Below are positions 26,682 through 34,953 of a DNA stretch of 64,000 nucleotides, in pieces. This DNA comes from Apibacter muscae. GTDB lineage: Bacteria > Bacteroidota > Bacteroidia > Flavobacteriales > Weeksellaceae. Positions within the stretch are counted from its first letter, which is position 1; every line of letters starts with the position of its first letter. The translations under genes and the position numbers were made by a program. The notes beneath the pieces are model-generated. The model was not told the DNA's origin. It searched no databases and saw only the letters and a program-made list of their open reading frames with translations. The stretch lies in the NCBI RefSeq assembly GCF_007845635.1, contig NZ_SELG01000029.1, forward strand, positions 62,001 to 126,000, in the 5' to 3' direction.

Positions 26682-27451
26682 ATATTGAATTACTGGAAGG
26701 TAAAAAGGTTTATTTTGCTTCTGATCAGCATTTTGGAGCTCCTAATGAATATTCTTCTAAAAAAAGAGAGAAAATATTTATTGAATTTTTAAATAAAATT
26801 AGTAACGATGCACAAGTTCTTTTTTTGTTAGGGGATTTATTTGATTTTTGGCATGAATATAAAACGGTAGTTCCTAAAGGATTTATTAGGGTTTTGGGCA
26901 AGTTGGCAGAACTTTCTGATCGTGGAATTCAAATTTATTTTTTTACAGGTAATCATGATTTATGGATGAATGATTACTTACAGGAAGAACTTCAAGTAAT
27001 TTTATTTACAAAAGAACAAGAATTTATTATAAACGGAAAAAGCTTCTTTGTTGCTCATGGTGACGGTTTAGGACCTGGAGACCTAGGGTATAAACGGATG
27101 AAAAAATTGTTTACAAATCCTATTGCTAGATTTTTATTTCAGTGGTTACACCCAGACATAGGAGTTGCATTGGGGAATTATCTATCTAGAAAAAATAAAT
27201 TAATTAGCGGAGCTGAAGATATTAAATTTTTAGGAGAGGATAATGAATGGTTAATCCTGTTTTCTAAAGAAAAATTAAAAGAAAAGTTTTATGACTATTT
27301 TATTTTTGGACATAGGCATTTACCTATGAACTTATCTCTAAGCTCAACCATGGAAAGTCGATATGTTAATTTGGGGGATTGGATTGTTTATTTTACCTAT
27401 GCGGTCTTTGATGGACAGAATTTAGAATTATTAAACTATAAAGAATCTTAA
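26660..27451 (+). CDS. UDP-2,3-diacylglucosamine diphosphatase, LpxH-like
   Basis: 263-residue calcineurin-like metallophosphoesterase with the ordered metal motifs SDQHFGAP, GDLFDFWHE, GNHDLWM, AHGDG and GHRH. The GDLFDFWHE and GNHDLWM forms match the LpxH branch, which cleaves UDP-diacylglucosamine to lipid X in lipid A synthesis at the inner face of the membrane. The ATG used lies 22 nt inside queD; no later Met precedes the first motif. Confidence 0.85.
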   Translation: MDIGRSINIELLEGKKVYFASDQHFGAPNEYSSKKREKIFIEFLNKISNDAQVLFLLGDLFDFWHEYKTVVPKGFIRVLGKLAELSDRGIQIYFFTGNHDLWMNDYLQEELQVILFTKEQEFIINGKSFFVAHGDGLGPGDLGYKRMKKLFTNPIARFLFQWLHPDIGVALGNYLSRKNKLISGAEDIKFLGEDNEWLILFSKEKLKEKFYDYFIFGHRHLPMNLSLSSTMESRYVNLGDWIVYFTYAVFDGQNLELLNYKES

Positions 27452-27456
27452 CAATT

Positions 27457-27882
27457 CTAAGCCTTAATATCTTTTAACGAAACATACAATTCAGGCAAAC
27501 CATAATTTCTATAATTAAAAATACAATCTTTGCTTACTTCATAAGTAATTCTTTCTTTATCAAGTGTAAAAGACCCTAAACCTTTTAACGTTAGGGAATT
27601 GCTATTTTTTAAAGTATTTTTCCATTTCACTATCTCTTCCAACATGATTTTCTCTGCTTCATCCTGGTTTATATTTAAATAAGCCTGTAATTCTTTCACT
27701 AAATAGATATCATTGAGCTTATGAGGCTGTTCAAAAGCAACATATTTTTGGGGAGGTAATACTTTTCCAGTACTATGATCCTCTGTAACTGAAGAAAAAT
27801 TTAGACTAAATTTTCCAAAGGTTGGCACAACAACTTCTTTATTTTTATCTAATAAAGATAAAATACAAGTAATTATTTCCAT
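27457..27882 (-). CDS. Short HU-like DNA-binding protein of the CCDC81 type
   Basis: About 141 residues from MEIITCILSLL. It contains two HU-like halves: VVVPTFGKFSLNFSSV near the N-terminus and LTLKGLGSFTLDKERITYEV near the C-terminus, the pattern of the bacterial HU-CCDC81 tandem. In most Bacteroidota this tandem is followed by a membrane helix and a peptidoglycan-binding SPOR domain; here both are absent, and the protein ends with a short tail. It is convergent with the LpxH-like gene (5-nt gap). Confidence 0.65.
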   Translation of the reverse strand: MEIITCILSLLDKNKEVVVPTFGKFSLNFSSVTEDHSTGKVLPPQKYVAFEQPHKLNDIYLVKELQAYLNINQDEAEKIMLEEIVKWKNTLKNSNSLTLKGLGSFTLDKERITYEVSKDCIFNYRNYGLPELYVSLKDIKA

Positions 27883-28037
27883 AAATAGATGATACATTTT
27901 TTACAAATATCGTAAAAAACTTTTCAACTTGTTTTATATCTAAAAATTTAAGTAATAACCTATCATTTAAAATTTTATATAATATCAATTATTTTAATAT
28001 TTATATAAACTTTTAAAAAAGTTTGTACATTTATTAC

Positions 28038-29843
28038 ATGAGTATTGAACACATTGAAAAATCGTACAATGAAATCATAAATAAAGAAAAGGAAAACATT
28101 CATTCACTACAAAAAAAAATTTTAATTGTAGCCTGTTTACGCATGAGCTGTATTCTCTTAGGAATTATTTTTTGTTATAGATTCTGGGAGAATACCTATT
28201 TAACTTTCACATTATTCTTATTTTTTTTAATAAGTTTCATCTTATTACTAAAAGTTCATGAGAAACTTTTTTATAAGAAGAAATACTCTTTAGCCTTAAT
28301 TCATCTGGCTGAAAATGAATTAAAAGGTTTAAATAATAATTTTTCTTCATTTGATGGGGCCCCAGAAGAAATTAATCCTGAACATAGCTTCAGTTTTGAT
28401 CTTGATATATTTGGAGATCAATCCCTATTTCAATCTATAAATAGAACCATAGGTTCATTAGGTAAAAATATTTTAATTGAATACTTTGTTACGCCCTCTA
28501 CGAATAAGGATGAAATCATAAATCGTCAAAAAGCTATTCAGGAACTTAAAAATAAACCTAAGTTAATGAATCACTTTAGGGTATCGGGAACTATTGATAA
28601 AAAGGAAGATATTTGCATTGAAAAATTTTCTAAATCTTTTAAACCTAACCAAATTTATTTTTATAAAAATAAACTCTGGAGCTTATTCATATATCTAGTC
28701 CCAATTACATATCTCATAGGTTTAATTTTAGCATTAACTGGTATCATTTCATCATATTGGCTAGGTTTACTATGGATCATAACTTTTACCATAAGCACTT
28801 TACAAATAAAAACAGTTAATAAAATTCTTGATATTTTTGATAAAAAAACGGATGTTCTTTCCTCTTACTCTTACCTATTTAAGATTATTGAAGATGAAAA
28901 TTTTGCTAGTGAATTATTAAAAACTAATCAAAACCTACTACTAGTTCATAAAGAAAAAGCATCTAGAATTATTTATAAACTCTCTAGATATTGTTCCAAC
29001 CTAAACATGGGTTTGGCTTACCCAATCGTTTTATTTTTCAATCCTGTTTTTCTTTGGAATGTTCGTTATGCTTATTTAATAGAAAAGTGGTTAACTAACT
29101 ATCATTCATCTATTTTTCCTTGGATGCAAGCCCTTGGAAGATTTGATGCTTTTGTTTCCCTAGGAACCTTCTCTTATAATCATCCTGAATATATTATCCC
29201 TAACCCCACCAATGAACAATTTATATTGGAAGGAAAAGAAATTGGGCACCCTTTACTATCTAGAAATACTTGTGTTAAAAATAATATTACCATAAATAAA
29301 AAATCTTTTTTTATGGTTATAACTGGAGCAAATATGGCTGGGAAAAGTACCTATCTTCGAACAATTGGAACCAATTATTTACTTGCGTGTTTAGGTGCGC
29401 CTGTTTATGCAGAGGATTTCCTTTTTACCCCAAGTAATTTAGTAACCAATTTAAGAACCTCTGATTCCTTGGTTAATAATGAATCTTATTTTTTTTCAGA
29501 ATTGAAACGATTAAAAATGATTATCGATCGTTTAAAATCTGGAGAACATTTATTTATTATTCTTGATGAAATATTAAAAGGAACAAATTCTGAAGATAAA
29601 CAAAAAGGATCAATTGCTTTATTACAACAATTGATCCATCTAAAATCCAACGGAATGATTGCCACTCATGATCTTGAATTAGGAAAATTAGAGGTTCAAT
29701 ACCCCTCCCATATTGAAAACTATTGTTTTGAATCCCATATTATTGATAATAAACTTAGTTTTTCCTATAAAATGCAAAGAGGAATAGCTGAGAATATGAA
29801 TGCAACTTTTTTAATGAAACAAATGGGAATTACAGGATTATAG
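28038..29843 (+). CDS. Membrane-associated MutS-like ATPase
   Basis: About 601 residues from the ATG at 28038 (MSIEHIEKSYNE). Two N-terminal membrane helices (about residues 25-80) and a further hydrophobic pair near 215-255 precede a MutS core and the MutS ABC-type ATPase: Walker A TGANMAGKSTYLRTIG, Walker B LFIILDEILKGTN, and ATHDLELG. The mismatch-recognition domain I of true MutS is absent. This is the short, membrane-bound MutS-like family common in Bacteroidota; its function is unknown and it should not be taken for the mismatch repair MutS. Confidence 0.85.
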   Translation: MSIEHIEKSYNEIINKEKENIHSLQKKILIVACLRMSCILLGIIFCYRFWENTYLTFTLFLFFLISFILLLKVHEKLFYKKKYSLALIHLAENELKGLNNNFSSFDGAPEEINPEHSFSFDLDIFGDQSLFQSINRTIGSLGKNILIEYFVTPSTNKDEIINRQKAIQELKNKPKLMNHFRVSGTIDKKEDICIEKFSKSFKPNQIYFYKNKLWSLFIYLVPITYLIGLILALTGIISSYWLGLLWIITFTISTLQIKTVNKILDIFDKKTDVLSSYSYLFKIIEDENFASELLKTNQNLLLVHKEKASRIIYKLSRYCSNLNMGLAYPIVLFFNPVFLWNVRYAYLIEKWLTNYHSSIFPWMQALGRFDAFVSLGTFSYNHPEYIIPNPTNEQFILEGKEIGHPLLSRNTCVKNNITINKKSFFMVITGANMAGKSTYLRTIGTNYLLACLGAPVYAEDFLFTPSNLVTNLRTSDSLVNNESYFFSELKRLKMIIDRLKSGEHLFIILDEILKGTNSEDKQKGSIALLQQLIHLKSNGMIATHDLELGKLEVQYPSHIENYCFESHIIDNKLSFSYKMQRGIAENMNATFLMKQMGITGL

Positions 29844-29994
29844 TCTAAATTTTACAATCTATCAAATCCTTGAATCCTGCAATTAAATTTGTTTATTTTA
29901 TATATCTGTGTATGTAATAAATTAAAGAATAAAAAAACTTATATAATTCCTATTTTACTATTGCAAACCATAATTAATGTAGTATTTACAATAC

Positions 29995-30186
29995 TTAATT
30001 TTCATTTTCTTGGAATTTCTTTATTAACTTTTCACGATTATCTATAATCAATTTTAAAACTTCAAGAACATCTTTTTTTTCTCTTGAAAACCTTATTCTT
30101 ACATTTTCTGGTGTAATTTTAAGCATCTTTGAAGCTAGAATATAATCTCCAATTTCCATTTTTTGTTTTAACTCCTTTAAATTCAT
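29995..30186 (-). CDS. 63-residue conserved small protein
   Basis: A small helical, charged protein beginning MNLKELKQKMEIGDYILASKML, with ITPENVRIRFSR in the middle. The segment resembles a helix-turn-helix, and I recall similar short proteins in Flavobacteriia, often in mobile or phage-like settings. A good TATATTTG promoter box lies upstream (30214-30221), which supports it as a real gene. Function unknown. Confidence 0.6.
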   Translation of the reverse strand: MNLKELKQKMEIGDYILASKMLKITPENVRIRFSREKKDVLEVLKLIIDNREKLIKKFQENEN

Positions 30187-30625
30187 GACTATATTAATTT
30201 CAATAAATAATTACAAATATATAAACCTATTGTTTATTTTAAAAACATTTTGTAAACATTTTTTGTATATATTTATAATATTACAACATCGAATTAAACA
30301 AACACTACACTATTATATGATAAATAATTGCATAATACATGGAAAATACAATAAATGAAAAGTATAATATAATGAAACATTCCATTAAAAAATTTCAATT
30401 GTATTTTAATATTAGTCAAGACAGTTCAAAGAATTTATTGAAATAATACCGAGTTAAAATGACTGGAAAAATAAATGAAATAATTTATGATCAAAAAGTT
30501 AGGCAAATCCTATATTAATGTGATAGATGGTAGAATTATACGATTAATATTTAACAATATCAACTATTAAAAACGCAATAAATATTCAAATCTATTTGTA
30601 ACAAATAGATTTGAATAAAATAGTT
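30187..30625. other. 439-bp region without a convincing gene
   Basis: Holds the minus-strand -7 box TATATTTG at 30214-30221 for the 63-residue protein and the mdh hairpin at its right end. Between them are a few very short frames, for example 35 codons from the ATG at 30340, with no recognisable content. It may be remnant DNA. Confidence 0.4.
30583..30617 (-). terminator. Hairpin after mdh
   Basis: A perfect 17-bp inverted repeat (30583-30599 and 30601-30617) with core CAAATCTATTTG, just past the mdh stop at 30626. The U-tail on the minus strand is modest (TTATTGCGTTTTT). Confidence 0.7.
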
Positions 30626-31564
30626 TTATAAAACATTCATGTCGAATAATACTTGATTCATATTTCTTACAGCTTGAGCAGAGGCTTTAAACTTTTCTTT
30701 TTCTATCTCATTTAAATCTAATTCTATAATTTTTTCAACACCATTTTTACCTAACACTACTGGAACTCCAATACAAATATCAGATTCACCGTATTCTCCA
30801 TCCAAATAAACGGAACATGGAATTATCTTTTTCTCATCCCTAATAATAGATTCTACAACAGCCATACCTGCTGCTCCTGGTGCATACCAAGCAGATGTAC
30901 CTAATAATTTAGTTAACGTTGCTCCTCCTACCATAGTATCTTCCGCCACCTTTTGCAATTGTTCCGAAGATAATAACTTAGAAAAGTTAATTCCTTGGCA
31001 AGTGGCTAATCTTGTTAATGGAATCATTGTTGTATCTCCGTGACCTCCAATCACAGTTGCTTGAATATCATTTTGAGATACTCCTGATGCTAAAGATAAA
31101 TAAGTTTTAAACCTAGAAGAATCTAAAGCTCCACCCATTCCAATAATTCTATTCTTATTTAACCCTAAAGATTTCAATGCTAAATATGTCATTGTATCCA
31201 TAGGATTAGAAATTATTACTAGAATTGCATCCGGAGAATATTTCAATATATTAGACGCTACATCTTTAACTATACCAGCATTCGTACCTATTAAGTCTTC
31301 TCTAGTCATTCCTGGTTTTCTTGGAATACCTGATGTAATTACAGCCACGTTAGTTCCTGCAGTTTTAGAATAATCGTTTGTACTTCCAATAATTGATGTA
31401 TCAAAACCCAAAATTGAAGTCGTCTGAGTAAGATCTAGCGCCTTACCCTCAGCTACTCCTTCCTTAATATCAACGATTACTAATTCATCAACTATTTCCT
31501 TTCTGGCTATATTATCAGCGCATGTTGCACCAACAGCTCCAGCTCCTACTACGGTTACTTTCAT
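30626..31564 (-). CDS. mdh: Malate dehydrogenase
   Basis: 312 residues of the LDH-like malate dehydrogenase type. NAD-binding glycine motif VVGAGAVGATCA at the N-terminus, substrate-loop arginines in IPRKPGMTREDL, and the catalytic histidine in VIGGHGDTTMIP. It interconverts malate and oxaloacetate in the citric acid cycle. Single-gene unit with a TACTTTTG -7 box upstream. Confidence 0.97.
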   Translation of the reverse strand: MKVTVVGAGAVGATCADNIARKEIVDELVIVDIKEGVAEGKALDLTQTTSILGFDTSIIGSTNDYSKTAGTNVAVITSGIPRKPGMTREDLIGTNAGIVKDVASNILKYSPDAILVIISNPMDTMTYLALKSLGLNKNRIIGMGGALDSSRFKTYLSLASGVSQNDIQATVIGGHGDTTMIPLTRLATCQGINFSKLLSSEQLQKVAEDTMVGGATLTKLLGTSAWYAPGAAGMAVVESIIRDEKKIIPCSVYLDGEYGESDICIGVPVVLGKNGVEKIIELDLNEIEKEKFKASAQAVRNMNQVLFDMNVL

Positions 31565-31607
31565 ACTTTACTATTTATATATTAATGTTTTAATTTTCAA
31601 TTACTTT

Positions 31608-31615
31608 CAAAAGTA
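31608..31615 (-). promoter_or_regulatory. -7 box TACTTTTG of mdh
   Basis: Read on the minus strand, an exact TAnnTTTG match 43 nt upstream of the mdh ATG. Confidence 0.5.
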
Positions 31616-31694
31616 ATTTATATTACTCATTAAAAAAATATAATATATCAGTTTTTAACATTTTTTTGTAAGCAAAGAATTAGTTATTTTTTAA

Positions 31695-31702
31695 TAAATT
31701 TG
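31695..31702 (+). promoter_or_regulatory. -7 box TAAATTTG of the GT2-LAB_N-GT39 operon
   Basis: Exact TAnnTTTG match, 24 nt before the chosen ATG at 31727. It overlaps an alternative TTG start at 31700, which is therefore unlikely. Confidence 0.5.
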
Positions 31703-31726
31703 AAAATTATTTTTATCCAGATTTCA

Positions 31727-32443
31727 ATGGAATATGAATTAACGGTCATTATACCGGTATACAATGAGGAAGAAAACCTTTTACGAGTTAAAGAAGAAAT
31801 GGAACGCTTTATTAAAAGCGCAAAAAAAAAGTCTAAAGTTCTATTTGTCAATGATGGATCAAAGGATAATAGTCTAAATATTATTAAAAAAATTTGTCAA
31901 AATAATACCGATTTCTCATATATTTCATTCGATAAAAACTATGGTTTAAGTCCTGCAATTAAAGCAGGGTTTGATCATGTACAAACCCCTTGGGTAGGTT
32001 ACATAGACGCCGACCTACAAACATCCCCCATGGATTTTAATTTACTCTTACCTTACGCAGATGATTACCAACTTATAACAGGAGTAAGAGCGAATCGAAA
32101 AGATTCTATAACTAAAAATCTATCTTCTAAAATAGCTAATGGAATTCGTCGCACATTCACTCATGACGGAATGGATGATACAGGATGCCCTTTAAAAATT
32201 TTACAAACTAAATATGCTAAGAGAATCCCTATGTTTAAAGGTTTGCATCGTTTTCTTCCTGCCATGATTTTGCTACAAAATGGAAAAATAATCCAAACCC
32301 CTATTGAACATTTTGAAAGAGTGGCTGGAAAATCTAAGTTTCATTTTTGGAACCGATTAATAGGTCCCTTTAGTGATTGCTTTGCATATTTATGGATGAA
32401 AAAAAAATATATTAATTATAAAGTAGAAGAAAAGAAAATATGA
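31727..32443 (+). CDS. Family 2 glycosyltransferase (dolichyl/undecaprenyl-phosphate sugar synthase type)
   Basis: About 238 residues from MEYELTVIIPVYNEEENL. GT2 motifs are VNDGSKDNS and the metal-binding YIDADLQTSP. There is no C-terminal membrane pair as in ArnC. Such enzymes link a sugar to a polyprenyl phosphate. It overlaps the LAB_N gene by 4 nt (ATGA), and an ArnT-like transferase follows, so the likely job is making the lipid-linked sugar donor for that transferase. The sugar is not known. Confidence 0.85.
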   Translation: MEYELTVIIPVYNEEENLLRVKEEMERFIKSAKKKSKVLFVNDGSKDNSLNIIKKICQNNTDFSYISFDKNYGLSPAIKAGFDHVQTPWVGYIDADLQTSPMDFNLLLPYADDYQLITGVRANRKDSITKNLSSKIANGIRRTFTHDGMDDTGCPLKILQTKYAKRIPMFKGLHRFLPAMILLQNGKIIQTPIEHFERVAGKSKFHFWNRLIGPFSDCFAYLWMKKKYINYKVEEKKI

Positions 32444-33108
32444 CTTTTACTCTACTAGATATATCTTCTACCCCTCATAATCTTATTTATTATTTAACAT
32501 TAGGTCTTGGTTTTACAGCTCAAATACTTTTTTCCAGCCGTATGATTATTCAATGGATTTCCGCAGAAAAAAACAAAAAGGTAACTTCAGATCTAATTTT
32601 TTGGCAAGTGAGCTTAGTTGCCTCTTTTTTTTTATTTATCTACGGATACCTACGTCATGATTTTTCAATCATGCTCGGACAATTGATAACCTACTATATA
32701 TACATTAGAAACATACAGCTCCATAACGCATGGAAAAAATACCCTGTTGTTTTCCGATTTTTTATTTATTTTTTCCCTATACTATCAATAAGCTTAGGTT
32801 TATGGAATGGCACTATTGATATATTTAAATTATTCAGCAAAGAAATAATGCCGTTATGGCTATTAATTGCAGGAACAGTCGGACAACTTTTATTTACTAT
32901 GAGATTTATCTACCAATGGTTGTATTCTGAAAAGCTCAAAAAATCTGAACTACCCATGGGTTTTTGGATACTAAGCTTAGCCGGATCTTTAATAATATTT
33001 ATCTATTCAATTATAAGAAGAGACCCCGTGTTATTTGCTGGACATTGTATGGGAATAATTGTGTATACAAGAAATATAATTATTTTAACAAAAAATAATG
33101 AAATCTAA
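32440..33108 (+). CDS. Integral membrane protein with two LAB_N domains
   Basis: 222 residues, about six membrane helices arranged as two repeats of the lipid-A-disaccharide synthase N-terminal domain (LAB_N): AQILFSSRMIIQWISAEKNKK with the second copy QLLFTMRFIYQWLYSEKLKK, each followed by a helix ending in YIRNIQL or YTRNIII. LAB_N proteins are found with polyprenyl-sugar enzymes. In this position it could move the lipid-linked sugar across the membrane, which is inference. Confidence 0.85.
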   Translation: MTFTLLDISSTPHNLIYYLTLGLGFTAQILFSSRMIIQWISAEKNKKVTSDLIFWQVSLVASFFLFIYGYLRHDFSIMLGQLITYYIYIRNIQLHNAWKKYPVVFRFFIYFFPILSISLGLWNGTIDIFKLFSKEIMPLWLLIAGTVGQLLFTMRFIYQWLYSEKLKKSELPMGFWILSLAGSLIIFIYSIIRRDPVLFAGHCMGIIVYTRNIIILTKNNEI

Positions 33109-34732
33109 TAAAGCTACATATACCTTAATCTTTATTGTATCAGCTATCATTCTTTTAGCAAATCTAAGTATTATCCCCATAAACATCATGGAAGCTCGTA
33201 ATTTTATTACAGCCCGTGAAATGGTTGAAGATGGAAACTGGTTATTAACCACAATGAATGGTATGCCCAGATACGAGAAGCCTCCACTTCCCACTTGGAT
33301 TACAGCAGCATTTGGTTTTGTTTTAGATTTTGAAACTACCACTTTCCTTCGGTTACCATCTGCCATAATTACCATGATTATGGTGTTTTATATTTATAAA
33401 TTCTCTTTAAAATTAAATTTATCAAAAAAATCTAGTTTAAATAATGCACTTATACTAATAACATCCTTTTATATATATTTTGCAGGCAGGGATAATCAAT
33501 GGGATATATATTGTCATAGTTTTATGATTGTATCCATTTATTATTTATGGAATCTTTTGCAATCAGATTCAAAGCCTTTAAAGAATACTTTACTAGGTGG
33601 AATTTTTTTAGCTTTTTCAATCCTAAGCAAAGGTCCCATTTCCTTGTATGCATTATTGCTACCTTTTATAATTGCTTATGGATTTACCTATAAATTCAAT
33701 TTAAGAAATAAACAAGTCAATAAATCCATATTGATTTACATAATTATTGGTGTAATTATAGGAAGTTCATGGTCTATATATATACATTTTAAAGACCCTG
33801 AGCCCTTAGCTGCAATGACGAAAATAGAAACATCCAGATGGATTAGTGACTACAACTCAAAACCCTTTTACTATTATTGGGACTTTTTTCTACAATCAGG
33901 AATTTGGAGTATTTCTAGTTTAATTAGCCTTCAATACTTTTATTTAAAAAATAAAGTTTCTAATAAAAAAGCTTATACATTTACACTTCTATGGACTGTA
34001 TCTTCTTTAATTTTATTAAGTATTATTCCTGAAAAAAAAGTACGATACCTATTACCTACTTTAATACCTCTAGCCCTAAATACCGGATTTTTTATAGAAT
34101 ATCTGATTAATGGAAAGAAAAATAAAAAAGATAGAATTTTAGGAATGTTTAATTTTATATTATTAGGTATCGTTGGGGTATTGTATCCCCTAGTTCTATT
34201 TTTAGGATTTTACGAAAAAATTTCTTCCCAACTCAACTGGGCAATCATCTCATCTCTATTCATGTTCTTTACTGGATGCTTAATAATTTATTTTTCACTA
34301 AAAAAAAATTTCAAGCAAGGATTTTATACTTTAATTGCTTATCAATGCATAATTATGGTATTTGTATTCCCATTAGCAAAAAGCTTTACACACAACACCA
34401 ATTTTAAATCTGCTAAAGATTTAAGAACTCTTATAAAAACTAATATAGAATTGTATTCTTATAAATATATGACCCCAGAAATTGTGTGGGATTACGGTAA
34501 AAAAATACCGACAATTACAGATGATGGTTTAAAAGAAATGTTACCACACATGAAAGACAAACACATAGGTTTAATTTGTATACCCCAAGAAATAAAACAT
34601 TTACAAAAAGAGTATGGAAACAAATTTAACGTAAAGAAAGTTTCTTATATTGACCTAAATATAGTTTCGCCTGACAATGAAAACTATAATGACAGACTTT
34701 ACAAAACTTTTGTTATAATGTACCAAAAATAA
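33098..34732 (+). CDS. ArnT-like membrane glycosyltransferase (GT39/GT83)
   Basis: 544 residues, a dozen or so membrane helices and a C-terminal periplasmic part. The first periplasmic loop carries the acidic motif EARNFITAREMVEDGNWLLTTMNG and then RYEKPPLPTW, as in ArnT and related lipid A transferases. It would transfer a sugar from undecaprenyl phosphate to lipid A or another envelope acceptor on the periplasmic side. It overlaps the LAB_N gene by 11 nt and is the last gene of the operon. Confidence 0.88.
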   Translation: MKSNKATYTLIFIVSAIILLANLSIIPINIMEARNFITAREMVEDGNWLLTTMNGMPRYEKPPLPTWITAAFGFVLDFETTTFLRLPSAIITMIMVFYIYKFSLKLNLSKKSSLNNALILITSFYIYFAGRDNQWDIYCHSFMIVSIYYLWNLLQSDSKPLKNTLLGGIFLAFSILSKGPISLYALLLPFIIAYGFTYKFNLRNKQVNKSILIYIIIGVIIGSSWSIYIHFKDPEPLAAMTKIETSRWISDYNSKPFYYYWDFFLQSGIWSISSLISLQYFYLKNKVSNKKAYTFTLLWTVSSLILLSIIPEKKVRYLLPTLIPLALNTGFFIEYLINGKKNKKDRILGMFNFILLGIVGVLYPLVLFLGFYEKISSQLNWAIISSLFMFFTGCLIIYFSLKKNFKQGFYTLIAYQCIIMVFVFPLAKSFTHNTNFKSAKDLRTLIKTNIELYSYKYMTPEIVWDYGKKIPTITDDGLKEMLPHMKDKHIGLICIPQEIKHLQKEYGNKFNVKKVSYIDLNIVSPDNENYNDRLYKTFVIMYQK

Positions 34733-34745
34733 AATCTTGTTTTGT

Positions 34746-34777
34746 TTTGCTTTTAATGTAAAAAGTATATAAATTTG
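34746..34777 (+). promoter_or_regulatory. Promoter of the leucine operon
   Basis: -33 TTTG at 34746-34749 and -7 TAAATTTG at 34770-34777, separated by 20 nt, close to the Bacteroidota consensus spacing of about 19. Transcription would begin near 34784, about ten bases before the leader peptide. Confidence 0.7.
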
Positions 34778-34794
34778 TACAGAAAAATAAGAAC

Positions 34795-34842
34795 ATGAAT
34801 ATATTTACTAACATTTTAGGTATTATTCTAATCCTGACGTAA
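34795..34842 (+). CDS. Leader peptide of the leucine operon
   Basis: A 15-codon frame encoding MNIFTNILGIILILT and ending TAA. Five Ile and three Leu codons make up more than half of it, and six of the last seven codons before the Thr are Ile or Leu. It lies between a good promoter and a set of mutually exclusive hairpins in front of leuA, so ribosome stalling when charged Leu or Ile tRNA is scarce should control read-through. Confidence 0.8.
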   Translation: MNIFTNILGIILILT

Positions 34843-34926
34843 CTCAGGATGAGTAATGCTTATGTAGTAAATGATTACAAAATATTAAAAGCCTTTCTCA
34901 TCCTAGTATAGAGAAAGGCTTTTTTC
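34831..34926 (+). promoter_or_regulatory. leu leader: Transcription attenuator of the leucine operon
   Basis: Three alternative structures can be read. Pause hairpin 1:2: ATCCTGA (34831-34837) pairs with TCAGGAT (34844-34850) and includes the end of the leader peptide. Antiterminator 2:3: AGGATGAG (34846-34853) pairs with CTCATCCT (34897-34904). Terminator 3:4: AAAGCCTTTCTC (34888-34899) pairs with GAGAAAGGCTTT (34911-34922), followed by a T run to about 34926. Segments 2 and 3 are shared, so the structures exclude one another. Confidence 0.85.
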
Positions 34927-34953
34927 ATAAATAAACAAGGAATAAAAAGTACA

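Noticed and set aside
28038-29843. Calling the MutS-like gene mutS
   Set aside because: It lacks the mismatch-binding domain and has membrane helices; only the ATPase and core are shared.
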